Assembly (NCBI GenBank): GCA_040387475.1
Contig: JAZKDT010000022.1
Coordinates: 123,415 to 187,414 of the forward strand
Reading direction: 5' to 3'
Source of the DNA: UBA4416 sp040387475
GTDB lineage: Bacteria; Bacteroidota; Bacteroidia; B-17B0; Aurantibacillaceae
Length of the DNA stretch: 64,000 nt
Notes under the pieces: model-generated
Database searches by the model: none
Told to the model about the DNA's origin: nothing
What the model saw: only the letters and a program-made list of their open reading frames with translations
In this document: positions 36,205 to 45,446 of the stretch, one piece after another
Layout: every line of letters starts with the position of its first letter
Position numbering within the stretch: position 1 is the first letter of the stretch
Program-made: the position numbers and the translations under genes

Positions 36205-36891
36205 TTAACTATAATATATTCGGCCACATAACCCGTTACAAGCAAAAAGCCATCCGAAACCACAGTCCATAGACTCATAACAATTGTCTGTACGTCTGCA
36301 ACTACTACAACTAAAATGCGATCCAGCATTGCAATTACAATCTTCCATTTGTCCACCAGGGGCTACTATATTAACAATAGTTCCAGATGAAAATACTATA
36401 TACATATCGGTTTCAGTTATACCGGCCGTTTTTAATTGATTAGCAATTATTGGAAGAAAATTAGCGCCTAATATTTGTTGCAAGTTATTATCTGCAAACA
36501 CGTTTGGTTTAATTACTGCAACTTGTAGATCTTGCAATAATTGTTTTTGAGAATCAGTAAAACTGCCCTTTTCTATATTGTTAGATATTACAAAATTCCA
36601 GTAATCTAATCTTTCCTGTAAATTTAAGAGGCTATAAGTAGTTCTTCGCACTTCTTCATCTTCAATTTTTGCTATTTCCATTAACTCAGAAATAGTTAAT
36701 CTTTGATTCGTATTATTAACCGATTGACTTTTATCGCTGCCAAACGTCTCTATAAAAGAATTATCTTTTCTGAAATCATAAGATATTGAATTCCCTGAAG
36801 TATTTTCAGGATTCATCTTAGTCTTTTGACACGATACTGTCAAAATGATGCTGCTCAAAGCTAATGCACAACAAACAATAATTTTTTTCAT
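36205..36891 (-). CDS. Cys-rich lipoprotein resembling fulvocin C-related bacteriocins
   Basis: A 228-residue precursor. I start at the ATG at 36891 (MKKIIVCCALALSS) because an upstream in-frame ATG overlaps the -7 promoter box. A lipobox LTVSC ends the signal. A helical pro-region follows, including EVRRTTYSLLNLQERLDYWNF and FTDSQKQLLQDL. The last about 45 residues, from MEDCNCNAG to the end, hold eight Cys (CNC, CSSC, NC, DC, ACNGLCG), enough for four disulfides. This layout is what I recall for Bacteroidota proteins annotated as fulvocin C-related bacteriocins. Antibacterial activity is an inference. Next to it are a membrane thioredoxin and a DUF1573 lipoprotein, a logical set for making or guarding a disulfide-rich peptide. 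Confidence 0.72.
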   Translation of the reverse strand: MKKIIVCCALALSSIILTVSCQKTKMNPENTSGNSISYDFRKDNSFIETFGSDKSQSVNNTNQRLTISELMEIAKIEDEEVRRTTYSLLNLQERLDYWNFVISNNIEKGSFTDSQKQLLQDLQVAVIKPNVFADNNLQQILGANFLPIIANQLKTAGITETDMYIVFSSGTIVNIVAPGGQMEDCNCNAGSHFSCSSCRRTDNCYESMDCGFGWLFACNGLCGRIYYS

Positions 36892-36918
36892 GATTTTATT
36901 TTTAATTGGTTTATTGCA

Positions 36919-36926
36919 CAAACCTA
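36919..36926 (-). promoter_or_regulatory. -7 box (TAGGTTTG) of the Cys-rich lipoprotein operon
   Basis: A perfect TAnnTTTG match read leftward, predicting transcription from about 36913 and a leader of about 22 nt. It overlaps the alternative upstream ATG and so decides the start at 36891. Confidence 0.5.
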
Positions 36927-37165
36927 AGTACTAAAAAAAAGTTTAACCCTACCATTCAAGACGTTTTTAGCACATATTGATATTATTTTATTAAATGGCA
37001 CAAAACGTATCAGCCTATGTAAATAATTATGATATTTTTCACAGTGAATAAGTATTTAAACGATATTAAATTAATCAAAGTGAGATAATAGAAGAATAGC
37101 TTTTTCTTAAAATAGGAAAAACGCTTTGTATTAAATCACGAGATTTAAAAAATAGAAACAGTAAT

Positions 37166-37702
37166 CTACTTATCCTTATAGATAACTAAATTAATAATAC
37201 CCATGTTTGGCGTACTATTATCAGTTAAAGACACAACAAAAGGCTTACGTTGACCTTCAAAACAATTATAAACTACAAAACCTTTATCTTCGGTTGGGTT
37301 AGGCAATTTTTTTTCATAGTAAGTCTTTAAGTCGTTAAATAAATGAGAACTTAAATCTAAATCACTACAATTAATTTGCACCTCTACTTCATCCAAACTA
37401 TCTTTTTGCAAATTGTATGCAACCGAATAATTGGTGATGCTATCAATCGTGTATTCAAAATACAAATAATCGTGATCTACTTCCGAAGGTTCTTTCGTTT
37501 CTGTTTTAGTAATCAATACAGCTTTACTATTTAAATCAACGCCCCTAATAACGCCTTCTTTACTGCGTATAATTTCATCTAAAGCTTCGCTGTATTCAGG
37601 GAAGATGCGAGGCTTTTTTTGCTCAACAACTTTAGGATGTTCTTCACATGAAAAAAAACCTAAAGCCATTACTAGCAAACTATAATACACTATTTTACGC
37701 AT
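37166..37702 (-). CDS. Lipoprotein of unknown function
   Basis: A 178-residue lipoprotein with lipobox ALGFFSC (Cys at residue 19). The mature part is mixed alpha/beta, with two further Cys (QINCSDLDL and VVYNCFEGQ) that could pair. I do not recognise the family. It reads leftward between lysS and the Cys-rich lipoprotein operon, with 244 AT-rich bases separating it from that operon's promoter, so it is probably an independent unit. Confidence 0.65.
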   Translation of the reverse strand: MRKIVYYSLLVMALGFFSCEEHPKVVEQKKPRIFPEYSEALDEIIRSKEGVIRGVDLNSKAVLITKTETKEPSEVDHDYLYFEYTIDSITNYSVAYNLQKDSLDEVEVQINCSDLDLSSHLFNDLKTYYEKKLPNPTEDKGFVVYNCFEGQRKPFVVSLTDNSTPNMGIINLVIYKDK

Positions 37703-37775
37703 AAATTTATTTTTCTAATTCTTCTGTTGTTACATGTTGTAATCAGGACATGTTTATGTTTTTTTAATTGTTCGA

Positions 37776-39317
37776 TTATGAATGCGTCTCCTCTTCCTCT
37801 AGCTTACGCTCAGGACGCATTTGAGGGAACAATAATACATCTTGTATCGATGGTTGATTAGTCAACAACATACACAAGCGATCAATTCCAAAACCAATAC
37901 CTGCTGTTGGTGGCATTCCATATTCTAAAGCACGTAAAAAATCGTAATCAATAAACATGGCTTCATCATCTCCACGTTCCATTAATTTCACTTGATCTTC
38001 AAAACGTTCGCGTTGATCAATTGGGTCGTTTAATTCAGAATAAGCATTAGCAATTTCTTTCCCATTAATCATTAACTCAAAACGCTCTACTAATCCAGCT
38101 TCTGTTCTGTGTTTTTTGGTTAAGGGGCTCATCTCTACTGGGTAATCTGTAATGAATGTAGGTTGAATATAATGACCTTCACATTTTTCTCCAAATAACG
38201 TATCAATTAATTTAGCTTTACCCATCGTTTCATCTATTTCTAAATGTAACGTCTTGCATACTGCTCTTAATTCTGCTTCATCCATTTTACTAACATCATG
38301 TCCTGTATGTTCTTTAATAGCATCATAAATAGTAACGCGTTTAAATGGCGGTGCAAAATTAATGGTTTTGTCACCTACTGTTAACTCAGTAGTTCCATGT
38401 AAATCCACAGCAATTTTTTCTAGTAATTTTTCTGTGGTATTCATCATCCAGAAATAATCACGATACGCTGCATAAAATTCTAATACCGTAAACTCTGGAT
38501 TGTGCGTTCTATCCATTCCTTCGTTACGAAAGTTACGACTGAATTCATACACCCAATCAAAACCACCAACGATTAAACGTTTTAAATATAATTCGTTTGC
38601 AATACGTAAGTACAATGGAATATCTAAAGCATTATGATGAGTTAAAAACGGACGAGCCGCTGCACCACCAGGAATAGATTGTAACACTGGCGTATCAACT
38701 TCTAAAGCACCATTATCATTTAAGAAATTACGAATAGACGAAATAATTTTTGTACGTTGCTCAAATGTTTTTTTAACTTTTGGATTGATAATTAAATCTA
38801 CATAACGCTGGCGGTAACGAAATTCAGGATCCGATACTTCATCAAATGCATTTCCATCAGCATCTGTTTTTACAACAGGTAATGGTTTTAAAGATTTACT
38901 TAATAATTTAAATGAAGTTACATGTATAGATGTTTCACCAGTTTTAGTAGTAAACACATAACCTTCTATTCCAATGATGTCTCCAAGATCAATTAATTTT
39001 TTCCAAACAACATCGTATAATACTTTGTCGTCTTCATTAGGGCAGATATCATCGCGACGAACGTAAATTTGAATACGCTCCGTACTATCTTGTATTACTG
39101 CAAATGCTGCTTTACCCATATCACGCACACTCATGATACGACCAGCCATGCTAATGTCTTTATAATTTAATTTATCACGCTCATAGTTTTCTTTAATATC
39201 GTGAGCAGTCACATTTATTTTAAATTCCTCTGCAGGATATGGATTGATGCCTAATTTTTTTAGTTCGGCTAATTTCTCTCTTCTTAATTCTTCTTGTTCA
39301 CTTAGTTCTTGCAACAT
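37776..39317 (-). CDS. lysS: Lysyl-tRNA synthetase, class II
   Basis: A 513-residue enzyme that charges tRNA-Lys with lysine. An N-terminal OB-fold anticodon-binding domain (ISMAGRIMSVRDMGKAAFAVIQD) precedes the class II core. Motif 2 is FRNEGMDRTHNPEFTVLEFY and motif 3 is GIGFGIDRLCMLLTN. Length, start (MLQELSEQEELRREKL) and end (LLFPQMRPE near the C-terminus) are typical. It is followed by an unrelated lipoprotein gene. Confidence 0.97.
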   Translation of the reverse strand: MLQELSEQEELRREKLAELKKLGINPYPAEEFKINVTAHDIKENYERDKLNYKDISMAGRIMSVRDMGKAAFAVIQDSTERIQIYVRRDDICPNEDDKVLYDVVWKKLIDLGDIIGIEGYVFTTKTGETSIHVTSFKLLSKSLKPLPVVKTDADGNAFDEVSDPEFRYRQRYVDLIINPKVKKTFEQRTKIISSIRNFLNDNGALEVDTPVLQSIPGGAAARPFLTHHNALDIPLYLRIANELYLKRLIVGGFDWVYEFSRNFRNEGMDRTHNPEFTVLEFYAAYRDYFWMMNTTEKLLEKIAVDLHGTTELTVGDKTINFAPPFKRVTIYDAIKEHTGHDVSKMDEAELRAVCKTLHLEIDETMGKAKLIDTLFGEKCEGHYIQPTFITDYPVEMSPLTKKHRTEAGLVERFELMINGKEIANAYSELNDPIDQRERFEDQVKLMERGDDEAMFIDYDFLRALEYGMPPTAGIGFGIDRLCMLLTNQPSIQDVLLFPQMRPERKLEEEETHS

Positions 39318-39654
39318 GGTTCTATAATTTTTCTCGAAGTTAACTAAATACTGAGGTTCGGCATTAAAGCCAGAGTTCTATCTATTCACAATTTATTAAT
39401 ACCTAAGATTTTTTTATACAACGGCATTTTGGAATTAATATTTTATTTTTTTCATATTTCATTCAAAACATCATCCAAAACCTGCTCAAAATCGTAAATT
39501 AAAGTAAACTTGAATTAAATTTAATTCATTGAATATCAATACTTTAAATAAAAAATCAATTATTTTGTTTAACAAATTATTAAATATATTAAACATTATA
39601 TACATTTGTTTAACAATTTAAAGTAATATTTAAACAAAATTAATTATATAAATC
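39318..39654. other. Gene-free region between lysS and the ECF sigma gene
   Basis: 337 very AT-rich bases between divergent genes. It contains a TACATTTG octamer (39601-39608) matching the -7 consensus ahead of the sigma gene. I see no tRNA, ORF or strong hairpin. Confidence 0.6.
39601..39608 (+). promoter_or_regulatory. -7 box (TACATTTG) of the ECF sigma gene
   Basis: A perfect TAnnTTTG match 47 bases before the ATG at 39655; no TTG at the usual distance upstream. Confidence 0.4.
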
Positions 39655-40161
39655 ATGACGGCAATTGAATTTAATACCCGCATTTTAAATGAAAAGCAAT
39701 CCTTAAAAAATTTTGCAATGAGTTTAACGCATAATAATGACGATGCTTTAGATTTATTACAAGACACTTATGTGAAAGCCATTACGTATCGCGAAAAATT
39801 TGAAGACAGCACAAATTTAAAAGCTTGGTTATTTACAATTATGAAAAACACCTTCATTAATTCATACAGACGCGCTGTAAAAACCAGAGAGATTATTCAG
39901 ACTAATGCTGATTTAGCGATGAATCGTGCTTTTAAAAATAATCATCAAGATATTACTGAATCGAGATTAGCAACAAAAGATATTTTAAATAAAATTGAAA
40001 ATTTAGAAGATCAGTATAAAATTCCATTTACAAGATATTACAGCGGGTTTAAGTATGAAGAAATTGCTCAAGAAATGCAACTACCATTAGGCACTATTAA
40101 AAGCAGAATATTTTTAGCTCGCAAACAACTAATGGTAGCTATTGAAAAATCAATGAACTAA
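39655..40161 (+). CDS. ECF-type RNA polymerase sigma factor
   Basis: A 168-residue sigma-70 family factor with only regions 2 and 4. Region 2 is MSLTHNNDDALDLLQDTYVKA and NLKAWLFTIMKNTFINSYRR. Region 4 is YSGFKYEEIAQEMQLPLGTIKSRIFLARKQL, a helix-turn-helix that reads the -35 element. No anti-sigma gene is adjacent, which is common for this Bacteroidota subgroup. The gene ends in a strong terminator whose right edge touches the next start codon. Confidence 0.93.
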   Translation: MTAIEFNTRILNEKQSLKNFAMSLTHNNDDALDLLQDTYVKAITYREKFEDSTNLKAWLFTIMKNTFINSYRRAVKTREIIQTNADLAMNRAFKNNHQDITESRLATKDILNKIENLEDQYKIPFTRYYSGFKYEEIAQEMQLPLGTIKSRIFLARKQLMVAIEKSMN

Positions 40162-40179
40162 TTAAAAGTTAAACAATAC

Positions 40180-40214
40180 AAAAAAGGATTCATAATAGTA
40201 TGAATCCTTTTTTT
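40180..40214 (+). terminator. Terminator abutting the next gene's start
   Basis: A perfect 15-bp stem (40180-40194 with 40199-40213), a 4-base loop and a seven-T run that ends directly before the ATG at 40215. It ends the sigma-factor transcript and must also influence the downstream gene. Confidence 0.85.
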
Positions 40215-41228
40215 ATGAATGAATTAAGCTTATTTTTGAATGTGAAATTTTTATATAATACATCGCTTTTATTATTGATTATTTTTTGTTTAGTAACATT
40301 AAATAGTAAAGCTCAAGAATATGAACCGAGTGTTCAGGACAGTTCTACCCAATCATCTACTTTTATTCCAAGTAAAGGATTTCATTTGGGAGTATACGTT
40401 GGCGCTTATTGGGGAAATAGAAGTACGGCATATATATATGACGGTTATGGCTTTGACCAAAACGGACAGCGCAATACCTTTGACAATAGTATTTTACGAG
40501 AACAGTTAGTAAACGTTTACGGTGGTGGCTACGGCGGAAATGATTTAATTGCTCAGCTACTAAATGTTGGGCACACCGATTGGTATTTTAGAGAAACAGA
40601 TATGCCAATTAATTTAAGATATACTACTACGTATTTAGTTGGACTAAATATGCGTTATCAAATTAATAAAAAAGCGGGAATAACTTTAAATATAAACGCG
40701 AGTAAATTAGTGGTTAATGGAAAATTTACTATTGGTACTCTTGCCACAAGTAATACTTCTGGAAGCGGTAATGGAAATGGATTGCAAAACCAAGCACAAA
40801 TACATCAATTTACTATTACAGGCGCCGAACAACGTTTAATGTTTCAATTAGGATATCAACGTATTATTGGAAAACATGAAAAATTAAATTTACTAGTTGA
40901 GGGAGGATTGAATGTAACTATGGCAAAAGCACAAAAAAATCAAGCCTTTTTAAATAACGATTTAAATGGTGGTGCCAATAATTTCACCATCGATTTAATG
41001 TCGGCCTACAACCAGGCACCGTATAATTTTTACAGTGCTAAATATTTAATAGGTGTTGGCGTTGGAGCTTTTGGTGGTATTGGTTTGCACTTAACCATTA
41101 ATCCAAAATATACGATTCAATTATTGTACACTCCTTCTTATGATAGAGTTCCGTTAGGTTACACGCCAAGTTTTAAATTGCAACACGGTGTTGGATTAAG
41201 AGTGTATTATAACATGAGTAGCATTTAA
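40215..41228 (+). CDS. Outer-membrane beta-barrel-like protein
   Basis: A protein of about 337 residues. I reject the ATG at 40200, because it lies inside the terminator hairpin. ATG 40215 is used, but GTG 40242 would give a cleaner signal peptide (KFLYNTSLLLLIIFCLVTLNSKAQ). The mature protein has Gly-rich alternating strands (GFHLGVYVGAYWGN, LVGLNMRYQINKKAGITLNINAS, LLVEGGLNVTMAKAQ, YLIGVGVGAFGGIGLHLTINPKYTIQLLYTPSYDR) and ends in a strand typical of outer-membrane barrels. No family assigned. It follows the sigma gene closely, so a regulatory link is possible. Confidence 0.75.
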   Translation: MNELSLFLNVKFLYNTSLLLLIIFCLVTLNSKAQEYEPSVQDSSTQSSTFIPSKGFHLGVYVGAYWGNRSTAYIYDGYGFDQNGQRNTFDNSILREQLVNVYGGGYGGNDLIAQLLNVGHTDWYFRETDMPINLRYTTTYLVGLNMRYQINKKAGITLNINASKLVVNGKFTIGTLATSNTSGSGNGNGLQNQAQIHQFTITGAEQRLMFQLGYQRIIGKHEKLNLLVEGGLNVTMAKAQKNQAFLNNDLNGGANNFTIDLMSAYNQAPYNFYSAKYLIGVGVGAFGGIGLHLTINPKYTIQLLYTPSYDRVPLGYTPSFKLQHGVGLRVYYNMSSI

Positions 41229-41230
41229 TT

Positions 41231-42274
41231 CTACATCCACTTTTTGCGTTTAAAATAAATCATCAGGCCAATAATAATGCTAAGCATTATTCCCCAAGTT
41301 ATAAAATAACCATTTTGCGTTTTGAGTTCAGGCATGTTTTCAAAATTCATTCCGTATACACCCGCAATAAAAGTTACTGGGATAAAAATAGAAGACATAA
41401 TGGTTAATACTTTCATAACCTCATTCATTTTATTAGCATTGGTACTTAAATAAATATCCATAATACCAGATAACAAATCACGATAGGTTTCCACAGTATC
41501 AATAATACGAGTCACGTGGTCACTTAAATCTCGTAAATAAATATCACTCGAAGGATTAATCAACGTTGTTTCTGAACGAATCATATTATTAATCATATCA
41601 CGCATTGGCCAAACTTGCTTACGCAAATAAATCATTTCACGTTTCAGATGATATAACTGCAATAATGATTTTTTATCTGAATCAGAAATAATTTCTTCTT
41701 CAATCTCTTCGATTTTATCGCCAATTTTTTCGATAGCGGTAAAGTAGCAATCCACTACGGCATCCATTAAAGCATAAGCCAAATAATCGGCTCCTAACTT
41801 TCTTACTCTTCCTTTACACTGACGTAATCTATTTCTAATGATATCAAAAGCGTCTCCACCATGTGGTTCTTGAAAAGACAATACCGTGTTTTCTAATAAA
41901 ATGATAGACAATTGTTCAGAATTAACTTGATCGGTGTAACTAATCATTTTCATAATTGACACCACATAATTATCATAGTCTTCAAACTTAGGACGTTGAT
42001 CAACATGCACAATATCCTCCATCGTTAATGGATGGATGTTATAAAATTTTCCAATAGCCTCTACTAATTCTGGTTTATGTAAACCTTCTACATTAAGCCA
42101 TTTCACCATATTTGGTTTTACGTGAGATAAGCAATCCGATAAATCATAGAATTCTTTTTCAAAAAATTCCGTTTCATTATATTCTATTAATGTAATTTTA
42201 ATTCTATCTGTCCTCACTTCTCCATTATAAAATAATGTTCCAGGAGGTGCGCCTATGTTTTCTGTTGTAGCCAT
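41231..42274 (-). CDS. corA: CorA family magnesium/cobalt transporter
   Basis: A 347-residue inner-membrane channel for divalent metal ions. The large N-terminal cytosolic part (LEVxRPKFEDYDNY-like: HVDQRPKFEDYDNYVVSIMKM) leads to a long helix and two C-terminal membrane helices. The selectivity signature is YGMNF at the end of the first (IFIPVTFIAGVYGMNFENMPEL). A basic tail KRKKWM follows the second helix, as usual. Read leftward, 34 bases after aspartate kinase. Confidence 0.93.
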   Translation of the reverse strand: MATTENIGAPPGTLFYNGEVRTDRIKITLIEYNETEFFEKEFYDLSDCLSHVKPNMVKWLNVEGLHKPELVEAIGKFYNIHPLTMEDIVHVDQRPKFEDYDNYVVSIMKMISYTDQVNSEQLSIILLENTVLSFQEPHGGDAFDIIRNRLRQCKGRVRKLGADYLAYALMDAVVDCYFTAIEKIGDKIEEIEEEIISDSDKKSLLQLYHLKREMIYLRKQVWPMRDMINNMIRSETTLINPSSDIYLRDLSDHVTRIIDTVETYRDLLSGIMDIYLSTNANKMNEVMKVLTIMSSIFIPVTFIAGVYGMNFENMPELKTQNGYFITWGIMLSIIIGLMIYFKRKKWM

Positions 42275-42308
42275 GTTAAAGAATTAAGATTAATTAAATG
42301 TAAATAAT

Positions 42309-43583
42309 TTATTCGGCAATTTCATTTTTCATCACCATTTGAACGGTGAATCGACTCCGTTGTTCTAATAAAATAACTTTGTTAAGTGTTAATACATCAA
42401 TGGTTTCTTGAGTATAATATCGAACCGTCATTAATTCTAAGCCTGAATTGTACAGTACTTTAAACTGTGTTTGCAGTTCTTTAACAAGCTCTTGAATTTT
42501 GATTGTATCGTTATCACAACATACTGAAAAACTAATAGCAGATAATTGCATCAAATTAATTTTCACTCCGTGTTTTGAAAATAACTCAAAAATATCACTC
42601 AAATTATCTTCGGCAATAAACGAAAAATCTTTTGGCTGAATGGAAATTAAAACTTGGTCTATTTTAAAAATATAAGAAGGAATATTCAATCGTTTATCTC
42701 CATCTTTAATAACTGTTCCTTCGTCTTTAGGTTTTAAAAACGATTTTACATATAATGGAATATTTTTGTTTTGAAGTGGCTTAATCGTTTTTGGATGAAT
42801 AACCGTTGCACCATAATATGTTAACTCTATGGCATCATGATAGGATAATTGATCAATTTTTTTAGTGTGAGAAAACCATTTAGGATCGGCATTTAACACA
42901 CCAGGAACATCTTTCCAAATCGTCACATTTTCGGCATTTAAACAATACGCTAATATAGATGCGGTATAATCAGAGCCTTCGCGACCTAAAGTAGTGGTAA
43001 AATTTTCGGAAGTACCACCAATAAATCCTTGTGTTACAATAATATTAGTTGACTCTAATACTTGTTCTAAATCTCTTTTTATTAAAGACTCCGTTAATTC
43101 AAAATCCACTTTACCTTCTCTATAACTATTATCGGTTTGAATTAAGCCTCTTACATCCATCCATTTATTTTTTAATCCAATCTCATTTAAGTACGCTGAA
43201 ACTATTTTAGTAGAAATAATTTCTCCCATGCTCACAATTTGATCATACTCAAAATCAAAGCCCTGCGTTGGTTCATCTTCAATAGCCCAATACAATTCCA
43301 CAAACGTATTTTCTAATTCAGTATAAATAGCATGAGTAGCAGATGAAAATAATTTATTGCAAATTTCAAAGTGGTAGGCTTTTATTTCTTCTAATATTAT
43401 TTCTGCATTTTCTGTTTTATAAAAATAAGCTATCGCTAAACGCTCTAACGCATTCGTTGTTTTTCCCATAGCAGAAATTACTACTGATATTTTTTGATCA
43501 GGAAATTGCTTTAATACTTCAACTACGTTTTTTACACCTTCTGCATCTTTTACCGATGCACCACCAAACTTAAATACTTGCAT
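42309..43583 (-). CDS. Aspartate kinase
   Basis: A 424-residue monofunctional kinase that makes aspartyl-4-phosphate for Lys, Met and Thr synthesis and for diaminopimelate. I start at the ATG at 43583 (MQVFKFGGASVKDAEGV), where the KFGGASV nucleotide motif sits; the longer frame adds 18 odd residues that overlap the promoter. FTTTLGREGSDYTASILAYCL and VYHPKTIKPL-like IHPKTIKPLQNKNIPLYV are typical. A C-terminal regulatory ACT-like region is present but divergent. It probably forms a transcript with corA. Confidence 0.92.
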   Translation of the reverse strand: MQVFKFGGASVKDAEGVKNVVEVLKQFPDQKISVVISAMGKTTNALERLAIAYFYKTENAEIILEEIKAYHFEICNKLFSSATHAIYTELENTFVELYWAIEDEPTQGFDFEYDQIVSMGEIISTKIVSAYLNEIGLKNKWMDVRGLIQTDNSYREGKVDFELTESLIKRDLEQVLESTNIIVTQGFIGGTSENFTTTLGREGSDYTASILAYCLNAENVTIWKDVPGVLNADPKWFSHTKKIDQLSYHDAIELTYYGATVIHPKTIKPLQNKNIPLYVKSFLKPKDEGTVIKDGDKRLNIPSYIFKIDQVLISIQPKDFSFIAEDNLSDIFELFSKHGVKINLMQLSAISFSVCCDNDTIKIQELVKELQTQFKVLYNSGLELMTVRYYTQETIDVLTLNKVILLEQRSRFTVQMVMKNEIAE

Positions 43584-43599
43584 ACATTTTTTGTTTAAG

Positions 43600-43607
43600 C
43601 AAAGATA
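43600..43607 (-). promoter_or_regulatory. -7 box (TATCTTTG) of the aspartate kinase gene
   Basis: A perfect TAnnTTTG match read leftward, 17 bases before the ATG at 43583. It overlaps the longer alternative reading frame and supports the shorter start. Confidence 0.45.
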
Positions 43608-43724
43608 AGCAAGCCTATAAAATAAATGGATTCTCAAAGTTTTTTTTATAAACTGTTGTTACTTTTTTTTCATTAGTAGTTATATCATTAACCAAAACCA
43701 CTAACCTATACTAAAACTACTACT

Positions 43725-45389
43725 ATGAGCTCAGGAAAAGAAACTCCCAGACAAAAGATGATTGGCATGATGTACCTAGTACTCACAGCCCTTCTGGCCC
43801 TTAACGTATCTAAAGAAATATTACAAGGATTTGTGATGGTTGACGAAAGCATCGGAAAATCAAAACTAATATTAGATGAAAATAACCAACGTGTTCAAAA
43901 AGCTTTTGAAGCCTATGTAAATGATGGCAATTTTGAAGCAAAGCCCTATCTTTTAAAATCTATCGAAACTCAAAAAAGCATCCGAATAGTTGATGCTTAC
44001 ATTGATAGCATGAAAGTAATGATTACGAGAAAAACAGAAGGTTTACCGAAACAAGACACATCACAATTACGTTTTATGGAAAAGTTGGATGACTTTGATA
44101 CACCCACTTATTTGTTAATTGGTTCCGACGAAACAAAACCCATCGACACAAAATATTCAGCTAAAGATTTACGTTTACAATTAACCACTTTGCATACTGA
44201 TTTATTAGGACTCATAGATAATATGCAAAAAGACACCAAAACAAAATTAGATGCAGAAAGCATTACCACCTTAAAACAAAAATTAGGCACCATTAAACCT
44301 ACTGATAGAAACATAGTGAAAGAAGGCGTAAAATTGAATTGGGAATTAGAAAATTTTTATCACATGCCAATGGCTGCTGTTATTACTAATTTAGATAAGA
44401 TACAAGCCGATATGAAAAATTTAGAATCCGAATTTTTACATACCTTTGCAGCAGCCTCCAGTAAATTTACTTTTAAGTTTAATAAATTATATGCTAAGGT
44501 TATTTCTCCTTCTGCCTATGTATTAGCTGGGCAGCCATTTAAAGCAGATGTAGTATTGGGGGCATCCAGTAGCGAACTAACGCCTGAAAAAATGCAGGTG
44601 CTTGTTGGTGCCTCGTACGACAGCATTACTAAAAAACTAACTGTTCCTGGGTCATCTTTAACAGTAAATCAAGGAATAGGGAAATATGAAACCGTAACTA
44701 ATAGTATTGGACAAAAAGACCTCAAAGGTGTAGTAGTATATAAAAACACAAGAGGTGAAAATGAATATTACCCTTTTGACTATACATACACCGTAGCGCC
44801 ACCATTTAGTGCCGTTGCAGCAGACAACATGAATATTTTTTACGCAGGTATCGAAAATCCTGTAAGTGCATCATGTGCTGGTTTTTCGCCTGCTGATTTA
44901 AAAGTAACTGTAACAGGTTGCGGTGCAGAAACAGTGCCAACCTCTGCTGGAAAATACATCATCAAAGTTAAATCTGCAGGAACTTGCTCAGTAAGTGTTG
45001 CTGCCAAAGTAAATGGCGTGTATCAACAACAAGGTCCTGTAAAAACATTTAGAGTAAAAGATATTCCACCTCCCTATTTAAAAATAGGAGGTAAGCTAGC
45101 AACATCAACCATAGAGCTTACAAGAAATGAGGTGAGAACGTTGGGAGGTGTTGGTGCGGAGTCTGTAGGGTTTATGTTTCCCGTAAATTTTGTGGTGAAA
45201 AGTTTTGAAGTGTCTGTGCAAGGCGGAGGTGATATTAGTTGCCAAGGAAATAATTTATCGCCTGCAGCTAAAACAGCTTTAAATAACATGAGAGCAGGAC
45301 AAGTAGCCTACATTGATAATATAAAAGTACGAAAACCAAATGGCGATATAGTAACTATACCTTTTGCAAAAATTAAAATAAAAGCATAA
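43725..45389 (+). CDS. gldM: GldM/PorM-family type IX secretion motor protein, orphan copy
   Basis: A 554-residue protein with the GldM N-terminus: ETPRQKMIGMMYLVLTALLALNVSKEIL forms the single membrane helix (about residues 12-33). A long periplasmic rod follows, with a helical part and then Ig-like domains (SAYVLAGQPFKADVVLGASSSELTPEKM, GVGKYETVT-like GIGKYETVTNSIG). GldM with GldL forms the proton-driven motor of type IX secretion and gliding. Normally it lies in gldKLMN, but no gldK, gldL or gldN adjoins it here, so it is an orphan or second copy. A T9SS cargo gene lies just downstream in the opposite direction. Confidence 0.88.
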   Translation: MSSGKETPRQKMIGMMYLVLTALLALNVSKEILQGFVMVDESIGKSKLILDENNQRVQKAFEAYVNDGNFEAKPYLLKSIETQKSIRIVDAYIDSMKVMITRKTEGLPKQDTSQLRFMEKLDDFDTPTYLLIGSDETKPIDTKYSAKDLRLQLTTLHTDLLGLIDNMQKDTKTKLDAESITTLKQKLGTIKPTDRNIVKEGVKLNWELENFYHMPMAAVITNLDKIQADMKNLESEFLHTFAAASSKFTFKFNKLYAKVISPSAYVLAGQPFKADVVLGASSSELTPEKMQVLVGASYDSITKKLTVPGSSLTVNQGIGKYETVTNSIGQKDLKGVVVYKNTRGENEYYPFDYTYTVAPPFSAVAADNMNIFYAGIENPVSASCAGFSPADLKVTVTGCGAETVPTSAGKYIIKVKSAGTCSVSVAAKVNGVYQQQGPVKTFRVKDIPPPYLKIGGKLATSTIELTRNEVRTLGGVGAESVGFMFPVNFVVKSFEVSVQGGGDISCQGNNLSPAAKTALNNMRAGQVAYIDNIKVRKPNGDIVTIPFAKIKIKA

Positions 45390-45394
45390 ACAAA

Positions 45395-45426
45395 AAAAAG
45401 CTCCTTCAAAATTGAAGGAGCTTTTT
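45395..45426. terminator. Bidirectional terminator between gldM and the T9SS cargo gene
   Basis: A perfect 15-bp stem (45395-45409 with 45412-45426) with A and T runs at its ends, serving the two convergent genes. Confidence 0.88.
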
Positions 45427-45446
45427 CATAAAACCTAAACAAAATA

